Shown: positions 8,679-17,929 of the stretch, one piece after another
How positions within the stretch are numbered: the stretch's first letter is position 1
How the letters are laid out: every line of letters begins with the position of its first letter
Source of the DNA: Aestuariibius violaceus
GTDB taxonomy: Bacteria > Pseudomonadota > Alphaproteobacteria > Rhodobacterales > Rhodobacteraceae
Length of the DNA: 64,000 bases
Direction: 5' to 3'
NCBI RefSeq assembly: GCF_040779325.2
Contig: NZ_JBFONT020000011.1
Span: 1 to 64,000 of the forward strand
The notes under the pieces: generated by a model
The model's input: only the letters and a program-made list of their open reading frames with translations
Databases searched by the model: none
What the model was told of the DNA's origin: nothing
Position numbers and translations under genes: made by a program

Positions 8679-10750
8679 GCGCCGAGCCGGTCCCGGCACA
8701 GATCCGCGATGATCGGGATGGTATGGCGCCGCTCTTCGAAGCCGCCGGCGATGGCGATGTGGCGGGCCAGGGACAGCCATTTGAGCGTATCAATCCGGTC
8801 CTGCGGCGGCAGTGGCCGCGTGGCGCTATAGCCCCGAAGGAAGGTGGCACCGAGCGGTTCGAGGAGGGTCCAGTCGCCGCCCCCGCGCAGCGCAAGTTCG
8901 ATCAGGTGCGCAAGGAAGTTGGCGATATCGATCGCCGGATCGCCGCTTGCGTGCAGGTCAAGGTCGACAAGCCAGATGACGTCCGTGTCCACGATTACCT
9001 GATCGAAGTAGAAATCGCGGTGAAGTCCCGAAGGTGCGGCCTGTGGCAAAGCCTCGATGGCCTGCCTGGCCGGGCTCAGGAGGTCGGCATAGGGCCCGTG
9101 GCCTATGGCGCGCCGGAGCACGTCCATCTCGTCGGTCAATGTCCAGCGCGTTCGGGTTTGTGGTGGTGTGTCGTGGAGTACGGCAAGGGCCCGCCCCGTT
9201 CTGTGGAGCGCGGACGCGGCATCGCCGCTCTGCAGGAGCAGGCCGAGGGGTGTGCCGGGGACTTCGGTCTGGAGCCAAAGAGCTGGGTGCCCAAGCGCGC
9301 CCCTGACGGTTGGGACACCGACACCTGACGAGCCATCAAGACCGGCCACGCGCAGGTCAGCCTGTATGCTGGCGGCCCTTTGATCCAGGCCTTTGGCGCG
9401 CAGCTTGCCCAGCACGGCCTGTCCCCCCGGCAATGCGTAGCGGATCAGCGCGCGACGGCCCGGTTTGAGGCGCACGAGTTCAGGCTTGAGGCGCTGCGGA
9501 TCCTTTCCGATCGATGGGGCTATCTTAGGGCCCATGAGTTGACCATTCAGGGCGTCGGACAGGCCGGGAATGATCCGACGCTTGGAGATCGATAGAAGCG
9601 CGCGCGTCCTGTCGAGGACGGCGTTTGCCTCGGCCCTCCAGTTTGGTCGCCTGTCGCGGAACCCCTCCTGTGCAAGCGCGAACAGAGCATGGGCCTGATG
9701 GCGCCGGAGGGCCTGTTCATCGATTGCGCCGCTGGCGGCCTCGTAGCCGGACAGGAATGCCTCGACTGCAGCTTCCGTGGGTGTGCCGCGTATGTTCGAC
9801 AGGTCGAGAGCGGCGAGAAAGCTGCCGAGATCGCGCGCGAGATCTCCGTGCGCGGCACGGTCCCAATCCACGATTTGCGCAGTGTTCGGACCGGTCAGAA
9901 CTTGATCGGGACTGAAATCTCCGTGCAGCGGGACGGATCTGTCCACGTCCGGGAGGGATAGGTTGTTAGCAAGATCATGGGCCGCGGTTTTCAGGTGAGG
10001 GAGGATTTGCCCGAGAGATGTAGCAAGGGCGATCGGGTCCTGGGCTTTCCAAGTGGCGAGCGCATCGGTGGTTGGAGCCTTGTGAGCCTTGGCTAGAGCT
10101 TCGCCCGCGCGCATGAAGCGGGAGACGCCGCCTCGTGGTGTCAGGACTTCGCCGGCCAACCAGCCCACCGCGATGGCGTGGTGGGTGCGAGACTGGCCGA
10201 GCAGGGGCGGCCCATCGACAGCGGCACTGTGTCGGGCCCCGTCATATGCAGCCTCGAACGCATCTGCATCGGTGTGCAGCTTTATAACAGCGCGGGGGCC
10301 AGACGGCCCGTCAGCGCGCAGAACGATCCGGCGGCCGGGCTTGTAGCGCAGGATACGAAGCATGGTGCCCGCCAGGCCGAGCGCTTCCAGCAGTATCGCC
10401 TGCTGGGTTGGATCGGTCAGGGCCCGGGCCACGCGCAGCCTCCGCTCCAGCCGAAGCGGCACCAGAACGGTTTGAATGTCATCGAAAAAAAGCGCACTGG
10501 CCCAGGACGGGCGCGCCCTGACCTCCGCATAGCGATCGGCGGGGTAGCACAGCGCACTCCACGCAGTTTGGCCGTCTTCGGCAATCAATCCGGCAACACA
10601 GCTCGTGCCGGGTTTGTGGCGCAGATAGGAGTGCCGCATAGGCGGGAGGCCGGCACGATGTGCCAGTGTCGGCGCCTCCAGCACCGATGCCAGCCCCGGC
10701 AGATCGGGGTCGCGCGTGCAGAGCGCGGCGTCGTCAGCCTGCGACGGCAC
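8645..10750 (-). CDS. Tandem aminoglycoside-phosphotransferase-type (APH) kinase
   Basis: A protein of about 701 residues with two complete APH-type kinase-like domains. Domain one has an N-lobe LRYKPGRRIVLR (about 134-145), catalytic loop HGDFSPDQ (about 276-283) and metal-binding IVDWD (about 293-297). Domain two repeats this with VRLKPGRRALIR (about 426-437), HRDFYFDQ (577-584) and VDLD (595-598). A third N-lobe-like segment, LRHKPGTSCVAGL, occurs near residue 43 with no catalytic loop of its own. The GTG at 10750 gives a short overlap with the ABC gene; GTG 10798 and ATG 10777 are alternatives. The family phosphorylates hydroxyls of small molecules or sugars. Its operon position implies a role in building or tailoring the locus product. 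Confidence 0.82.
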   Translation of the reverse strand: MPSQADDAALCTRDPDLPGLASVLEAPTLAHRAGLPPMRHSYLRHKPGTSCVAGLIAEDGQTAWSALCYPADRYAEVRARPSWASALFFDDIQTVLVPLRLERRLRVARALTDPTQQAILLEALGLAGTMLRILRYKPGRRIVLRADGPSGPRAVIKLHTDADAFEAAYDGARHSAAVDGPPLLGQSRTHHAIAVGWLAGEVLTPRGGVSRFMRAGEALAKAHKAPTTDALATWKAQDPIALATSLGQILPHLKTAAHDLANNLSLPDVDRSVPLHGDFSPDQVLTGPNTAQIVDWDRAAHGDLARDLGSFLAALDLSNIRGTPTEAAVEAFLSGYEAASGAIDEQALRRHQAHALFALAQEGFRDRRPNWRAEANAVLDRTRALLSISKRRIIPGLSDALNGQLMGPKIAPSIGKDPQRLKPELVRLKPGRRALIRYALPGGQAVLGKLRAKGLDQRAASIQADLRVAGLDGSSGVGVPTVRGALGHPALWLQTEVPGTPLGLLLQSGDAASALHRTGRALAVLHDTPPQTRTRWTLTDEMDVLRRAIGHGPYADLLSPARQAIEALPQAAPSGLHRDFYFDQVIVDTDVIWLVDLDLHASGDPAIDIANFLAHLIELALRGGGDWTLLEPLGATFLRGYSATRPLPPQDRIDTLKWLSLARHIAIAGGFEERRHTIPIIADLCRDRLGAQPASLKRAAM

Positions 10751-12551
10751 GCGGAGGCTTTCCCGTCTGGGCGGCATGGGCGGCCGCAAACCAGCCACTG
10801 GACGCCAAAAGCGCTTCTGGCGTGCCGTCCTGTATTAGGCCGTCTTCGCCCAAGACAATTACCCTTTCGCACCGTGTGGCCAGTGCGAGATCATGGGTCA
10901 CCATCAATGTGGTTCGCTCTTGCGCCGCAGCTTCGATAGCTGCCGCGACCTGCGCCTCGCTGTTTCCGTCGAGCCCCGTTGTTGGTTCGTCGAGCACGAG
11001 AATGGGTGTTTCGCGCAGCAATGCCCGGGCCAGGCTGAGCCGTTGCCGCTGCCCGCCTGAGAGAGAGGCGCCACGCTCCGCCACTTCGGCCTGAAGCCCG
11101 CCTTCCATTCCGGCGACAAAGTCTTCGGCGCCGACGACGCGCAAGGCCCAGTCCGCCTCGGCATCGGATGGTGTGCGGGTGAGCCCTAGAGCGAGGTTTT
11201 CGAGGATCGTTCCGGACACTAGGAGCGACTCTTGCGGCACCAGCGCGATCTGCTGGCGCAGAGAGGAAAGGGTGACGTCGCGCAGGTCGATGCCATCGAT
11301 GCAGACCTGACCGTCGTCCGGGTCATGCAGCCGCATCAGCAGGGCGACGAGCGTTGACTTGCCTGAACCCGAGGGCCCGACGATGGCGACGCGTTGCTGC
11401 GCCGGAATGTCGATGTCGAGGTCGTCGAAGACACCATTGCGATCGGCGTGAGAGAAGCTGACGGACCGGAAGCTGAGCGCACCGTCAAAGGCGGGGGCAG
11501 GCCGCGCATCCTCGCGGTCGCGTACCGCATCTTCCTCGTCCATGAGCGCTACGACACGCTCGCCTGCGGCGAGGGCCTTGGCGAGGCGGGCCACGTATTT
11601 TGCATAGCCGCGCACTGGCCTGAACGTGTGTTTGAGGTAGCTGACAAAGATCAGCAGATCGCCGGGCGTGATCCGCCCAGAGAGCACTTGCAACGTGCCG
11701 AACCACAGGATCAGGACGAGGCCGACCCCCGCCAGAAGATCGACCGACCGTTCGAGGCCTGCCGCCATGCGGGCCGCTTTGATGCCCGCGGCCATATCCT
11801 TGTCGTTGGCACCGCCGAAGAGCTTCGCATTGCTGTCCTCCAGCCCGAGGGCCTGAACGGAACGGATGCCCGCCAGCGTTTCGGTCGAGGTTGCTGCAAG
11901 CTGGCCCTGCCGCTTGCGCTGGGTGCGGCTGATGTTTCTGATGCGCCTAGTCAGGATGCGTGAGAGCAGGAACAGGATCGGCAGGGGAACCAGAGCGACG
12001 AGCGCAAGCTGCCAGTTGAGCCACAGCATGACGCTGACCATGCCGACAAAGATCAGGATGTTGGCCGCCAGCGGCATCGCGGCGGTCACCAGTGTTTCTT
12101 TCAGCATCCCGACGTCGCCGATCAGGCGCATGGTCAGATCGCCGGCACGGGAGCGGGCGTGAAAGCCGACAGACAGTGATTGCAGATGCGCAAAAAGATC
12201 GGCGCGGACCTTGGTCAGAACACGGTTTCCGACAAGCGCAAAGCCCATAGTGGCAAGGTACTGGAACCCCGCCCGGGTCAGCACTGCCAACAGCAGCCCA
12301 CCGGCACAAAGCGCGAGGAGGCGCATCGGGTCGATCGCCGCCAACGCCGGTTCGCCGGATGCGGCGGGGACCACGGCATCGATGACAAACTTCAAAGGCC
12401 ACGGCTCTGCCAGTTTCGCGGCGGTGGCCAGGAGCAGGGCCAGCACCGATGCGACAAGCATCCGCCAGTGGCCGCGCAGATAGGGGGAGAGGCGGCGCAC
12501 GATCCGGCCCAGACCGGGCAGCGTTTCGGTCAGGTGGCTGGCGCGGCTCAT
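10734..12551 (-). CDS. ABC transporter, fused permease and ATPase (exporter type)
   Basis: A 605-residue half-transporter of the type I exporter class (MsbA/lipid-A-export like). Six membrane helices occupy roughly residues 30-310 (for example MLVASVLALLLATAAKLAEP and LILWFGTLQVLSG), followed by a full nucleotide-binding domain: Walker A GPSGSGKST, signature LSGGQRQR, Walker B ILVLDEPTTGLDG and the switch His in VTHD. The ATG at 12551 overlaps the stop of the upstream glycosyltransferase (ATGA), so translation is coupled. It probably works as a homodimer in the inner membrane, exporting or flipping the glycosylated product made by its neighbours. Confidence 0.92.
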   Translation of the reverse strand: MSRASHLTETLPGLGRIVRRLSPYLRGHWRMLVASVLALLLATAAKLAEPWPLKFVIDAVVPAASGEPALAAIDPMRLLALCAGGLLLAVLTRAGFQYLATMGFALVGNRVLTKVRADLFAHLQSLSVGFHARSRAGDLTMRLIGDVGMLKETLVTAAMPLAANILIFVGMVSVMLWLNWQLALVALVPLPILFLLSRILTRRIRNISRTQRKRQGQLAATSTETLAGIRSVQALGLEDSNAKLFGGANDKDMAAGIKAARMAAGLERSVDLLAGVGLVLILWFGTLQVLSGRITPGDLLIFVSYLKHTFRPVRGYAKYVARLAKALAAGERVVALMDEEDAVRDREDARPAPAFDGALSFRSVSFSHADRNGVFDDLDIDIPAQQRVAIVGPSGSGKSTLVALLMRLHDPDDGQVCIDGIDLRDVTLSSLRQQIALVPQESLLVSGTILENLALGLTRTPSDAEADWALRVVGAEDFVAGMEGGLQAEVAERGASLSGGQRQRLSLARALLRETPILVLDEPTTGLDGNSEAQVAAAIEAAAQERTTLMVTHDLALATRCERVIVLGEDGLIQDGTPEALLASSGWFAAAHAAQTGKPPRAVAG

Positions 12552-13693
12552 GCAGCGGTGGGTTTGGTCGTGATGCGCGCCAGGATATGGGCGGCTGTCC
12601 CGGCCCATGTGTGGTGGGTCAGGACCCTGGCCCGCCCTGCGGCGCCAAGGCGACGGCCAAGGGCGGCGTCACCGGCGAGGCGCATCAGACCTGCGGCAAG
12701 TGCAGCGGGGTCGTCCGGTGGTACGATAAGCCCGGTTGAGCCGTGAGTGACGATCTCGGGCAGGTGGCCTGTGTCACTGGTGACGACGGGCAGGCCCGCT
12801 GCCATGTATTCGTAGATCTTGAGCGGCGAGAAATAGAACGCTTCCGTCGCGCCATAGGGGGCTGTGCCGACATCCAGCCGCGCAAGCGCGGCGGGCACAG
12901 CGGAGGCGGGCAGGAGCCCTGTGAACTCAGCGGAGTCGCGCAGGCCCGCGCGCCCAAGCGCATCTTCGATTGCGCTACGTTCCGGCCCGTCCCCGATGAT
13001 GAGCAGGCGCGCCTCGGGCCGGGCCGCGTGGACGCGCGTGAAGGCCTCCACCAGCGTCGGCAGGCCATGCCACGGTTTGAGCGATCCGAGAAACCCGATC
13101 GTAAATGGCGCCGCTGCGAGCGGTGCAGACGTGGGAAAACGTTCTGGGTCCACGGCGTTGGGCACCACGATCACATCCTTGGCGCCCATCGCCCGGGCAT
13201 GAGCGGCGACGGGTTCGGTGACGGCGGTGATCAGACCAGCCGCGTCCATGGCGCGTCGAACGCCAGCCTCGGCCTCGGCAGCGAGTGCCAGGGTGCGATG
13301 CGTAGCATGTTCGGCCAACAGGGGGGCGTTTACCTCCAATACCGAGGCGATTCCCGCCTGGGCAGCCCATTCCATCGCAGCGAAGGCATAGAGGGCGTGG
13401 CGCTCATAGACCATATCAGGGGTAAGCGCCTGTAACTCCTTTTGGGCGACCGCATTTGCCGCGAGGAGTTGCCGCGCACGCATTGCCGGTTCTCCCTTCG
13501 GGGCCGGTGGCAGAGGCAGGACCGCGACTTGTGACAGGTCGTCGGGCTGCGTGCCTTCCACGCGCGGTGTCAGCACTGTCAGACCGTGACCGGCGCGGGT
13601 GAGGGCGCGCAGCATTTCCTGCACATGCACCGAAGCGCCTTTGGATCCCCAGATGGGGATGCCGGGATCAGCACTGACATAGGCGATGCGCAT
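12548..13693 (-). CDS. Glycosyltransferase family 4
   Basis: A 381-residue GT-B glycosyltransferase of the GT4 family. The N-terminal domain starts RIAYVSADPGIP and has GSKGASVHVQEM, the glycine-rich acceptor loop near residue 18. The C-terminal donor domain begins FTIGFLGSLKPWHGL (about 197) and contains the E-x7-E-type motif in SPLKIYEYMAAGLPVVTSD. Its start codon overlaps the stop of the preceding glycosyltransferase (TGATG) and its stop overlaps the ABC start. The sugar donor cannot be read from the sequence. Confidence 0.9.
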   Translation of the reverse strand: MRIAYVSADPGIPIWGSKGASVHVQEMLRALTRAGHGLTVLTPRVEGTQPDDLSQVAVLPLPPAPKGEPAMRARQLLAANAVAQKELQALTPDMVYERHALYAFAAMEWAAQAGIASVLEVNAPLLAEHATHRTLALAAEAEAGVRRAMDAAGLITAVTEPVAAHARAMGAKDVIVVPNAVDPERFPTSAPLAAAPFTIGFLGSLKPWHGLPTLVEAFTRVHAARPEARLLIIGDGPERSAIEDALGRAGLRDSAEFTGLLPASAVPAALARLDVGTAPYGATEAFYFSPLKIYEYMAAGLPVVTSDTGHLPEIVTHGSTGLIVPPDDPAALAAGLMRLAGDAALGRRLGAAGRARVLTHHTWAGTAAHILARITTKPTAA

Positions 13694-14934
13694 CAGGCAG
13701 CGCTCCGCTCGGACTGATCGCGGCGCGCCGACGCTTCGGCCCAGAGACCGCGCAGCGTCGAGGCGGACTTCGTGACGTCATACTCGGTCTCGATCAGCGC
13801 GCGGGCCCGTGCCGAGAGCGCTGCGCGCAGATCCGCGTCGCGCGTGGCGCGCTGCAGCGCGTCGGCCAGGGCCTGGGGATCCGCATCGGGCACCAGAAGG
13901 CCTGTCTCGCCGTCCCGCACCAGCTCCGGAATTCCGACCATATCGGTCGCGATCACGGGCAGGCCGAGGGCCATCGCCTCGATCAGCACCGTGGGCATGC
14001 CGTCGCGGTTGCCGTCCGAGCCGATCACGCAAGGGCAGGCTAGGACCGCTGCATTGCGCATCGCCTCCATGACCTGGGATTGGGGGCGGGGGCCTTCGAG
14101 GCGGATATGGGCGCCCATGCCGCTGTCGGCGATCTGGGCGGCGAGATCGTCGTGTTCCTCACCGGATCCGATGATGGTGCAGGACGGCACATCGCCTGCC
14201 TCTGCCATCAGGCGGACGGCTTCGATCAGGATGTGAAAGCCCTTCTTCTCGACCAGCCGCCCCACGGCCAGTATCTCGGTGGCATTTCTTCGGGGTCTGG
14301 CGTGCTGAAATCGCGTGAGATCGAGGCCGTTATAGACGCGCGCCAGCCGTTCGGCGCCATATGTCTTGCGCAGATGGGCGAGGTTGTAATCCGATACCGT
14401 GATCGTCACGTCCGCGTCGCGTAGTTTCAGATCCAGATGCTGAGGCTCCTCATAGCGGTGATAGATGTCCTTGGCGTGCGCGGTGAAGCTCCAGCTGACG
14501 CCCGACATCGCGGCGGCCAGTCGTGTGACACTTGCCGAAACGGTTCCGAAATGCGCGTGGAGATGGACAATCCCGCGGGTGCGGACCTCGACCGCGAGGT
14601 CAATCGCCTGGGCCACGTCCTGCCCGCCTGTCACCCCGTCCAGCGCGGCCAGAGCATCCCACGCGCCAGGCAGAAGATCACGCGCGCGCGTCAAGCGATC
14701 CCATATGGCATCGGGGCCTGTGAACCGGTCTTTGATCCGGGTGACCGGGGCACGTACGCGGCCCAGAATGTCCTGGTAATGCGTCTCTTCGACCGGGCGC
14801 AGGGCGAAGATCTCGATCTCCTGACCGACGGCTTCGTGGGCGAGGATCTCGTTGATCACGAAGGTTTCGGAGAAACGCGGATATCTTTTGAGCACATAGC
14901 CGATGCGGCCGATCGGGGGATGAATATCGGGCAC
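13693..14934 (-). CDS. Glycosyltransferase family 4
   Basis: A 413-residue retaining glycosyltransferase of the GT4 family. The N-terminal domain carries GYVLKRYPRFSETFVINEI (about residues 12-30), a signature seen in exopolysaccharide glycosyltransferases of the colanic-acid WcaL or AmsK sort, and HLHAHFGT with SFTAHAKDI. The donor domain starts ILAVGRLVEKKGFHILIEA and has the conserved GMPTVLIEAMALGLPVIATD. It begins 11 bases after the upstream glycosyltransferase stop and is coupled to the next gene by TGATG. It probably transfers a hexose to a growing glycan. Confidence 0.9.
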   Translation of the reverse strand: MPDIHPPIGRIGYVLKRYPRFSETFVINEILAHEAVGQEIEIFALRPVEETHYQDILGRVRAPVTRIKDRFTGPDAIWDRLTRARDLLPGAWDALAALDGVTGGQDVAQAIDLAVEVRTRGIVHLHAHFGTVSASVTRLAAAMSGVSWSFTAHAKDIYHRYEEPQHLDLKLRDADVTITVSDYNLAHLRKTYGAERLARVYNGLDLTRFQHARPRRNATEILAVGRLVEKKGFHILIEAVRLMAEAGDVPSCTIIGSGEEHDDLAAQIADSGMGAHIRLEGPRPQSQVMEAMRNAAVLACPCVIGSDGNRDGMPTVLIEAMALGLPVIATDMVGIPELVRDGETGLLVPDADPQALADALQRATRDADLRAALSARARALIETEYDVTKSASTLRGLWAEASARRDQSERSAA

Positions 14935-14945
14935 GATAACTCTCC

Positions 14946-16151
14946 TTACGCAGCGGTCGGGATCGGGGTCGCGGCGGATCTGACCAGGGCCTGGACGCTG
15001 GAAAGGCCCGTCATGTCCAGCTGGTAGCCTGGCGTTGGAACCGGCGCCGCCATCCAGTCGCCCAACGTGGCTGGCGTCAGATCACCGGGCAACAGCATCG
15101 ACACAAGGCCGCGGGCCGCCAACCGCTCGGTGCGCATGACCTGTTCGCGCCGGGGGACGCAGCGCGGCACAATGAGAGAGGCCCTGCGCAGGGCAAGTAT
15201 CTCGATCGTCGTGTTGTAGCCTCCCATTCCGACGATCCGGGCGGCCCGGTTCATCACGTCGATCGGTTCGCGCAGGAAGGGCAGGACCAGCAGATCGTCG
15301 CGGCCTTTGGATAGTGCAGCGATGCGCGTTTTTTGAGCCTCGGGCATCTGGGTTCCGGTCACCAGAACGCCGCGATGCCCATCGGGAAGCGGCGCGGCTG
15401 CAAAGGCTTCGCACAGGGCTACACCATCGCGCCCGCCACCAACCGCGCAGTAGATATATGGCCTGGGATCGCATCCAATGACCTGAGCCAGATCCGCAGC
15501 CGCCTGAACGGAATCGCGACGCCCCGTCGGGTCCAGATAGCCGACAAAACGGCAATGCGCGCCGATGGGGCCCGACATCCCGCAATCCGTTAGAATGTCG
15601 TAGATGTCGGGGTCGCCATAAATCCAGACTTCGTCATAGTGGCGCCGCACGGTTTCGAAATTGCGTTGCCGCAACCACTGGCGGCGTGTGACGGCACTTT
15701 CGTCGATCACGTCCCGGAGGCCCAGAACGACGCGGCAGCGCTTCTGATGGCTTAGCATGGCCAGCGCTTGGTCCAGTTCGTACTGCGCGCCGCGAGGCAC
15801 GTTGTCGACGATCATCAGTTCGGGGTCGAACCCCTCAACGGCGCTGCGGATCATCTGGCTGCGAAGTGCGGTCAAACGCGTCAGATCGGTTCCAAGATCA
15901 CGCGGTCGGTAGCTGCCATCGCCTTGCTTGGCGTAGGCGGGCAGGGTCACGCAATCGACACCGGCTGGCAGGACGAATGCGCCGGCCTCTCTCATACCGC
16001 CGATCAGCAGGATTTCGGGGCGCGGCGTCATCTCGGAAAGAGCGGCAGCGATCAGCAGATTTCGCCGCAGGTGACCGTAGCCCAGCGTGTCATGGGAATA
16101 GAGTACAATCCTCTGAGGGCGAGACTGCGTGTCTTTCGCAATGCGGGACAT
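14946..16151 (-). CDS. MurG-like glycosyltransferase (GT28-type C-terminal domain)
   Basis: A 401-residue GT-B fold protein resembling MurG/GT28 enzymes. The N-terminus has IVLYSHDTLGYGHLRRN (about residues 15-31), with the glycine/His turn typical of the acceptor-side loop. A central segment YIYCAVGGGRDG matches the start of the donor domain, and GMGGYNTTIEILALRRASLIVP (about residue 310) matches the nucleotide-sugar-binding loop. It is the first gene of the minus-strand operon, with a GGAAGAG box before the ATG at 16151. By position it may add the first sugar of the locus product; that is inference. Confidence 0.82.
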   Translation of the reverse strand: MSRIAKDTQSRPQRIVLYSHDTLGYGHLRRNLLIAAALSEMTPRPEILLIGGMREAGAFVLPAGVDCVTLPAYAKQGDGSYRPRDLGTDLTRLTALRSQMIRSAVEGFDPELMIVDNVPRGAQYELDQALAMLSHQKRCRVVLGLRDVIDESAVTRRQWLRQRNFETVRRHYDEVWIYGDPDIYDILTDCGMSGPIGAHCRFVGYLDPTGRRDSVQAAADLAQVIGCDPRPYIYCAVGGGRDGVALCEAFAAAPLPDGHRGVLVTGTQMPEAQKTRIAALSKGRDDLLVLPFLREPIDVMNRAARIVGMGGYNTTIEILALRRASLIVPRCVPRREQVMRTERLAARGLVSMLLPGDLTPATLGDWMAAPVPTPGYQLDMTGLSSVQALVRSAATPIPTAA

Positions 16152-16351
16152 AAGGTTTCTCTTCCTGTGCGCGTCGCTCTGTCATCAAACTGTCGTATTA
16201 CTGTAGTGTGCGAGGCGCAGATCCCTGCATTAGAATTCTGTTAGAGATGTTTGGTGCCGCTGGCGCAGGCACAAAGTCGCTGTAAATTGTGGGATATGCT
16301 GACGGCATATTGCCGGGATGGCATTGTTCAGCGACTTCGGCGGGGGGCGAT
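16152..16351. promoter_or_regulatory. Divergent promoter region of glycosyltransferase operon and kinase/regulator pair
   Basis: This 200-bp gap separates the start of the glycosyltransferase operon from the sensor kinase gene. It must hold promoters for both, and the adjacent response regulator (17926) is the obvious candidate to bind here. No clear repeat was recognised by eye. Confidence 0.5.
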
Positions 16352-17929
16352 GTGCGCTTCAAGACCAAGATCGGGATCGCGCAAGCGGGGCTTGCTACCG
16401 GGCTTGGTTTGCTGCTGGCAGCAATGCTCATGTCACTGACGGCCGGTGGCGATGCCGCGCGCGAGATCAGCAATTCCTACGAACAAACACTGGCTGTCAC
16501 CTCCATTGCGAAGGCGGCAGACGACTATTCCGAGCAGATTGCCGAAATGTTCATTCTAGGCCCGAGCCCGAGCGAGGCCGAAGCTGCGCGCGATGATCTT
16601 TTGCGGGTTGTCACGACAATGGAGAACGAGGTCGAGGATGAGCTGGACGGCCTGACCGCACGGCGTCACGCGGCCGAACGTGTTTTGGAAATGGAGGAGC
16701 TTGAGCGGATACAGGTGATGCGCATCCTCATCGAAAGGATCGAGGCCGCGCGCACGCGCATCGAAACACATCTGCGCGATGGCCGCTTAAACGACGCAAT
16801 GGTGATCTATCGTGACGAGATCGAGGGCAATCTTGACCAGACCCTGGATCGGCTCGTCGGCGAAGCGATCACGCGAGAGACAGGCGAGGTTGTCGAGGCA
16901 TTGGGCGAGACGGCGGTCGTCGCGCATAGGATGCGCATGGTGACGTTCGCGCTTGCACTGGCCGCTCTTGCGGCGCTCGTTGCCCTGTCGATCTTTCTTT
17001 ACCGCAGTGTCTTGCGACCGGTGAAAGCGTTGGCACGCGGGGCTGAACTTGTCGCGGCTGGAAACCTCGATCATGTCGTTGCGGAAGTGGAACGCGGGGA
17101 TGAACTGAGTGAGCTCACCCGCCGTTTCAATCGGATGACGGCTCAGATCAAGGCGCAGCGCACCGCATTGCTCGGGGCCAAGGCCGATCTTGAGCATGAG
17201 GTGGATGCCCGTACAGAGGAGCTGCGTGACGCCTTGGAGAGCCTCGAGGTTCAGTCGGAAGGGCGCGCCCGCTTCCTGGCCGATATCAGTCATGAATTGC
17301 GGACGCCGCTGACGGTGGTGCGCGGCAAGGCCGAAGTCGCGCTGCGCGATCCGTCGACCAGCCCTGAACAATTGCGCAACGCGCTGGAACGCATCGTGCG
17401 CAAGTCCGCCGACATGAGCAGGCTGGTCGATGATTTGCTTTTCCTCGCCCGCAGCGAGTCGGGGACCATACCCATCCAGCGGGGCCCTGTCGTGATGCAG
17501 GAGGTTCTGGATGATACGATCCTGGACAGCCGGACTCTTGCACTGCCAAAGCGCGTCTCTGTCCTGCCGCGACACCCGGCAGATCCGGTCGTCATCCATG
17601 GCGATGCCGACAGGTTGCGCCAGGCGATCCTGATCGTACTCGATAATGCGATACATGCCGCGCCTCCCGGCAGTAACGTGCATGTTGCCTTGGCCGTCGA
17701 AGGGGAGATGGCACGGGTCACGATCACGGATGAAGGCACCGGCTTTACCGAAAAAGAGATCGGCGAGGCGACACGACGGTTCTATCATGGGCGTTCGGGG
17801 GGAGCGGGCTTGGGGCTTTCAATAGGGCATTGGATCGTAGAGGGGCATGACGGCCTCATCCGCCTGGCTAATTCGGACAGTGGTGGAGCGGAGGTCTCTC
17901 TCCTCGTCCCGGTGGGTAGGAGCGCATGA
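16352..17929 (+). CDS. Sensor histidine kinase with HAMP domain
   Basis: A membrane sensor kinase of about 525 residues. TM1 lies near the N-terminus (LATGLGLLLAAMLMSL), followed by a roughly 160-residue, helix-rich extracytoplasmic sensor, TM2 (MVTFALALAALAALVALSIFLY) and a HAMP linker. The dimerisation domain has the H-box FLADISHELRTPL with the phospho-acceptor His at about residue 314. The ATPase domain has the N-box LDNAIHAAPPG, DEGTGF and GGAGLGLSIG. I chose the GTG at 16352 because a G-rich box (GGGGGG) lies just upstream; GTG 16289 is an alternative. It overlaps its response regulator by four bases and faces the glycosyltransferase operon. Confidence 0.92.
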   Translation: MRFKTKIGIAQAGLATGLGLLLAAMLMSLTAGGDAAREISNSYEQTLAVTSIAKAADDYSEQIAEMFILGPSPSEAEAARDDLLRVVTTMENEVEDELDGLTARRHAAERVLEMEELERIQVMRILIERIEAARTRIETHLRDGRLNDAMVIYRDEIEGNLDQTLDRLVGEAITRETGEVVEALGETAVVAHRMRMVTFALALAALAALVALSIFLYRSVLRPVKALARGAELVAAGNLDHVVAEVERGDELSELTRRFNRMTAQIKAQRTALLGAKADLEHEVDARTEELRDALESLEVQSEGRARFLADISHELRTPLTVVRGKAEVALRDPSTSPEQLRNALERIVRKSADMSRLVDDLLFLARSESGTIPIQRGPVVMQEVLDDTILDSRTLALPKRVSVLPRHPADPVVIHGDADRLRQAILIVLDNAIHAAPPGSNVHVALAVEGEMARVTITDEGTGFTEKEIGEATRRFYHGRSGGAGLGLSIGHWIVEGHDGLIRLANSDSGGAEVSLLVPVGRSA

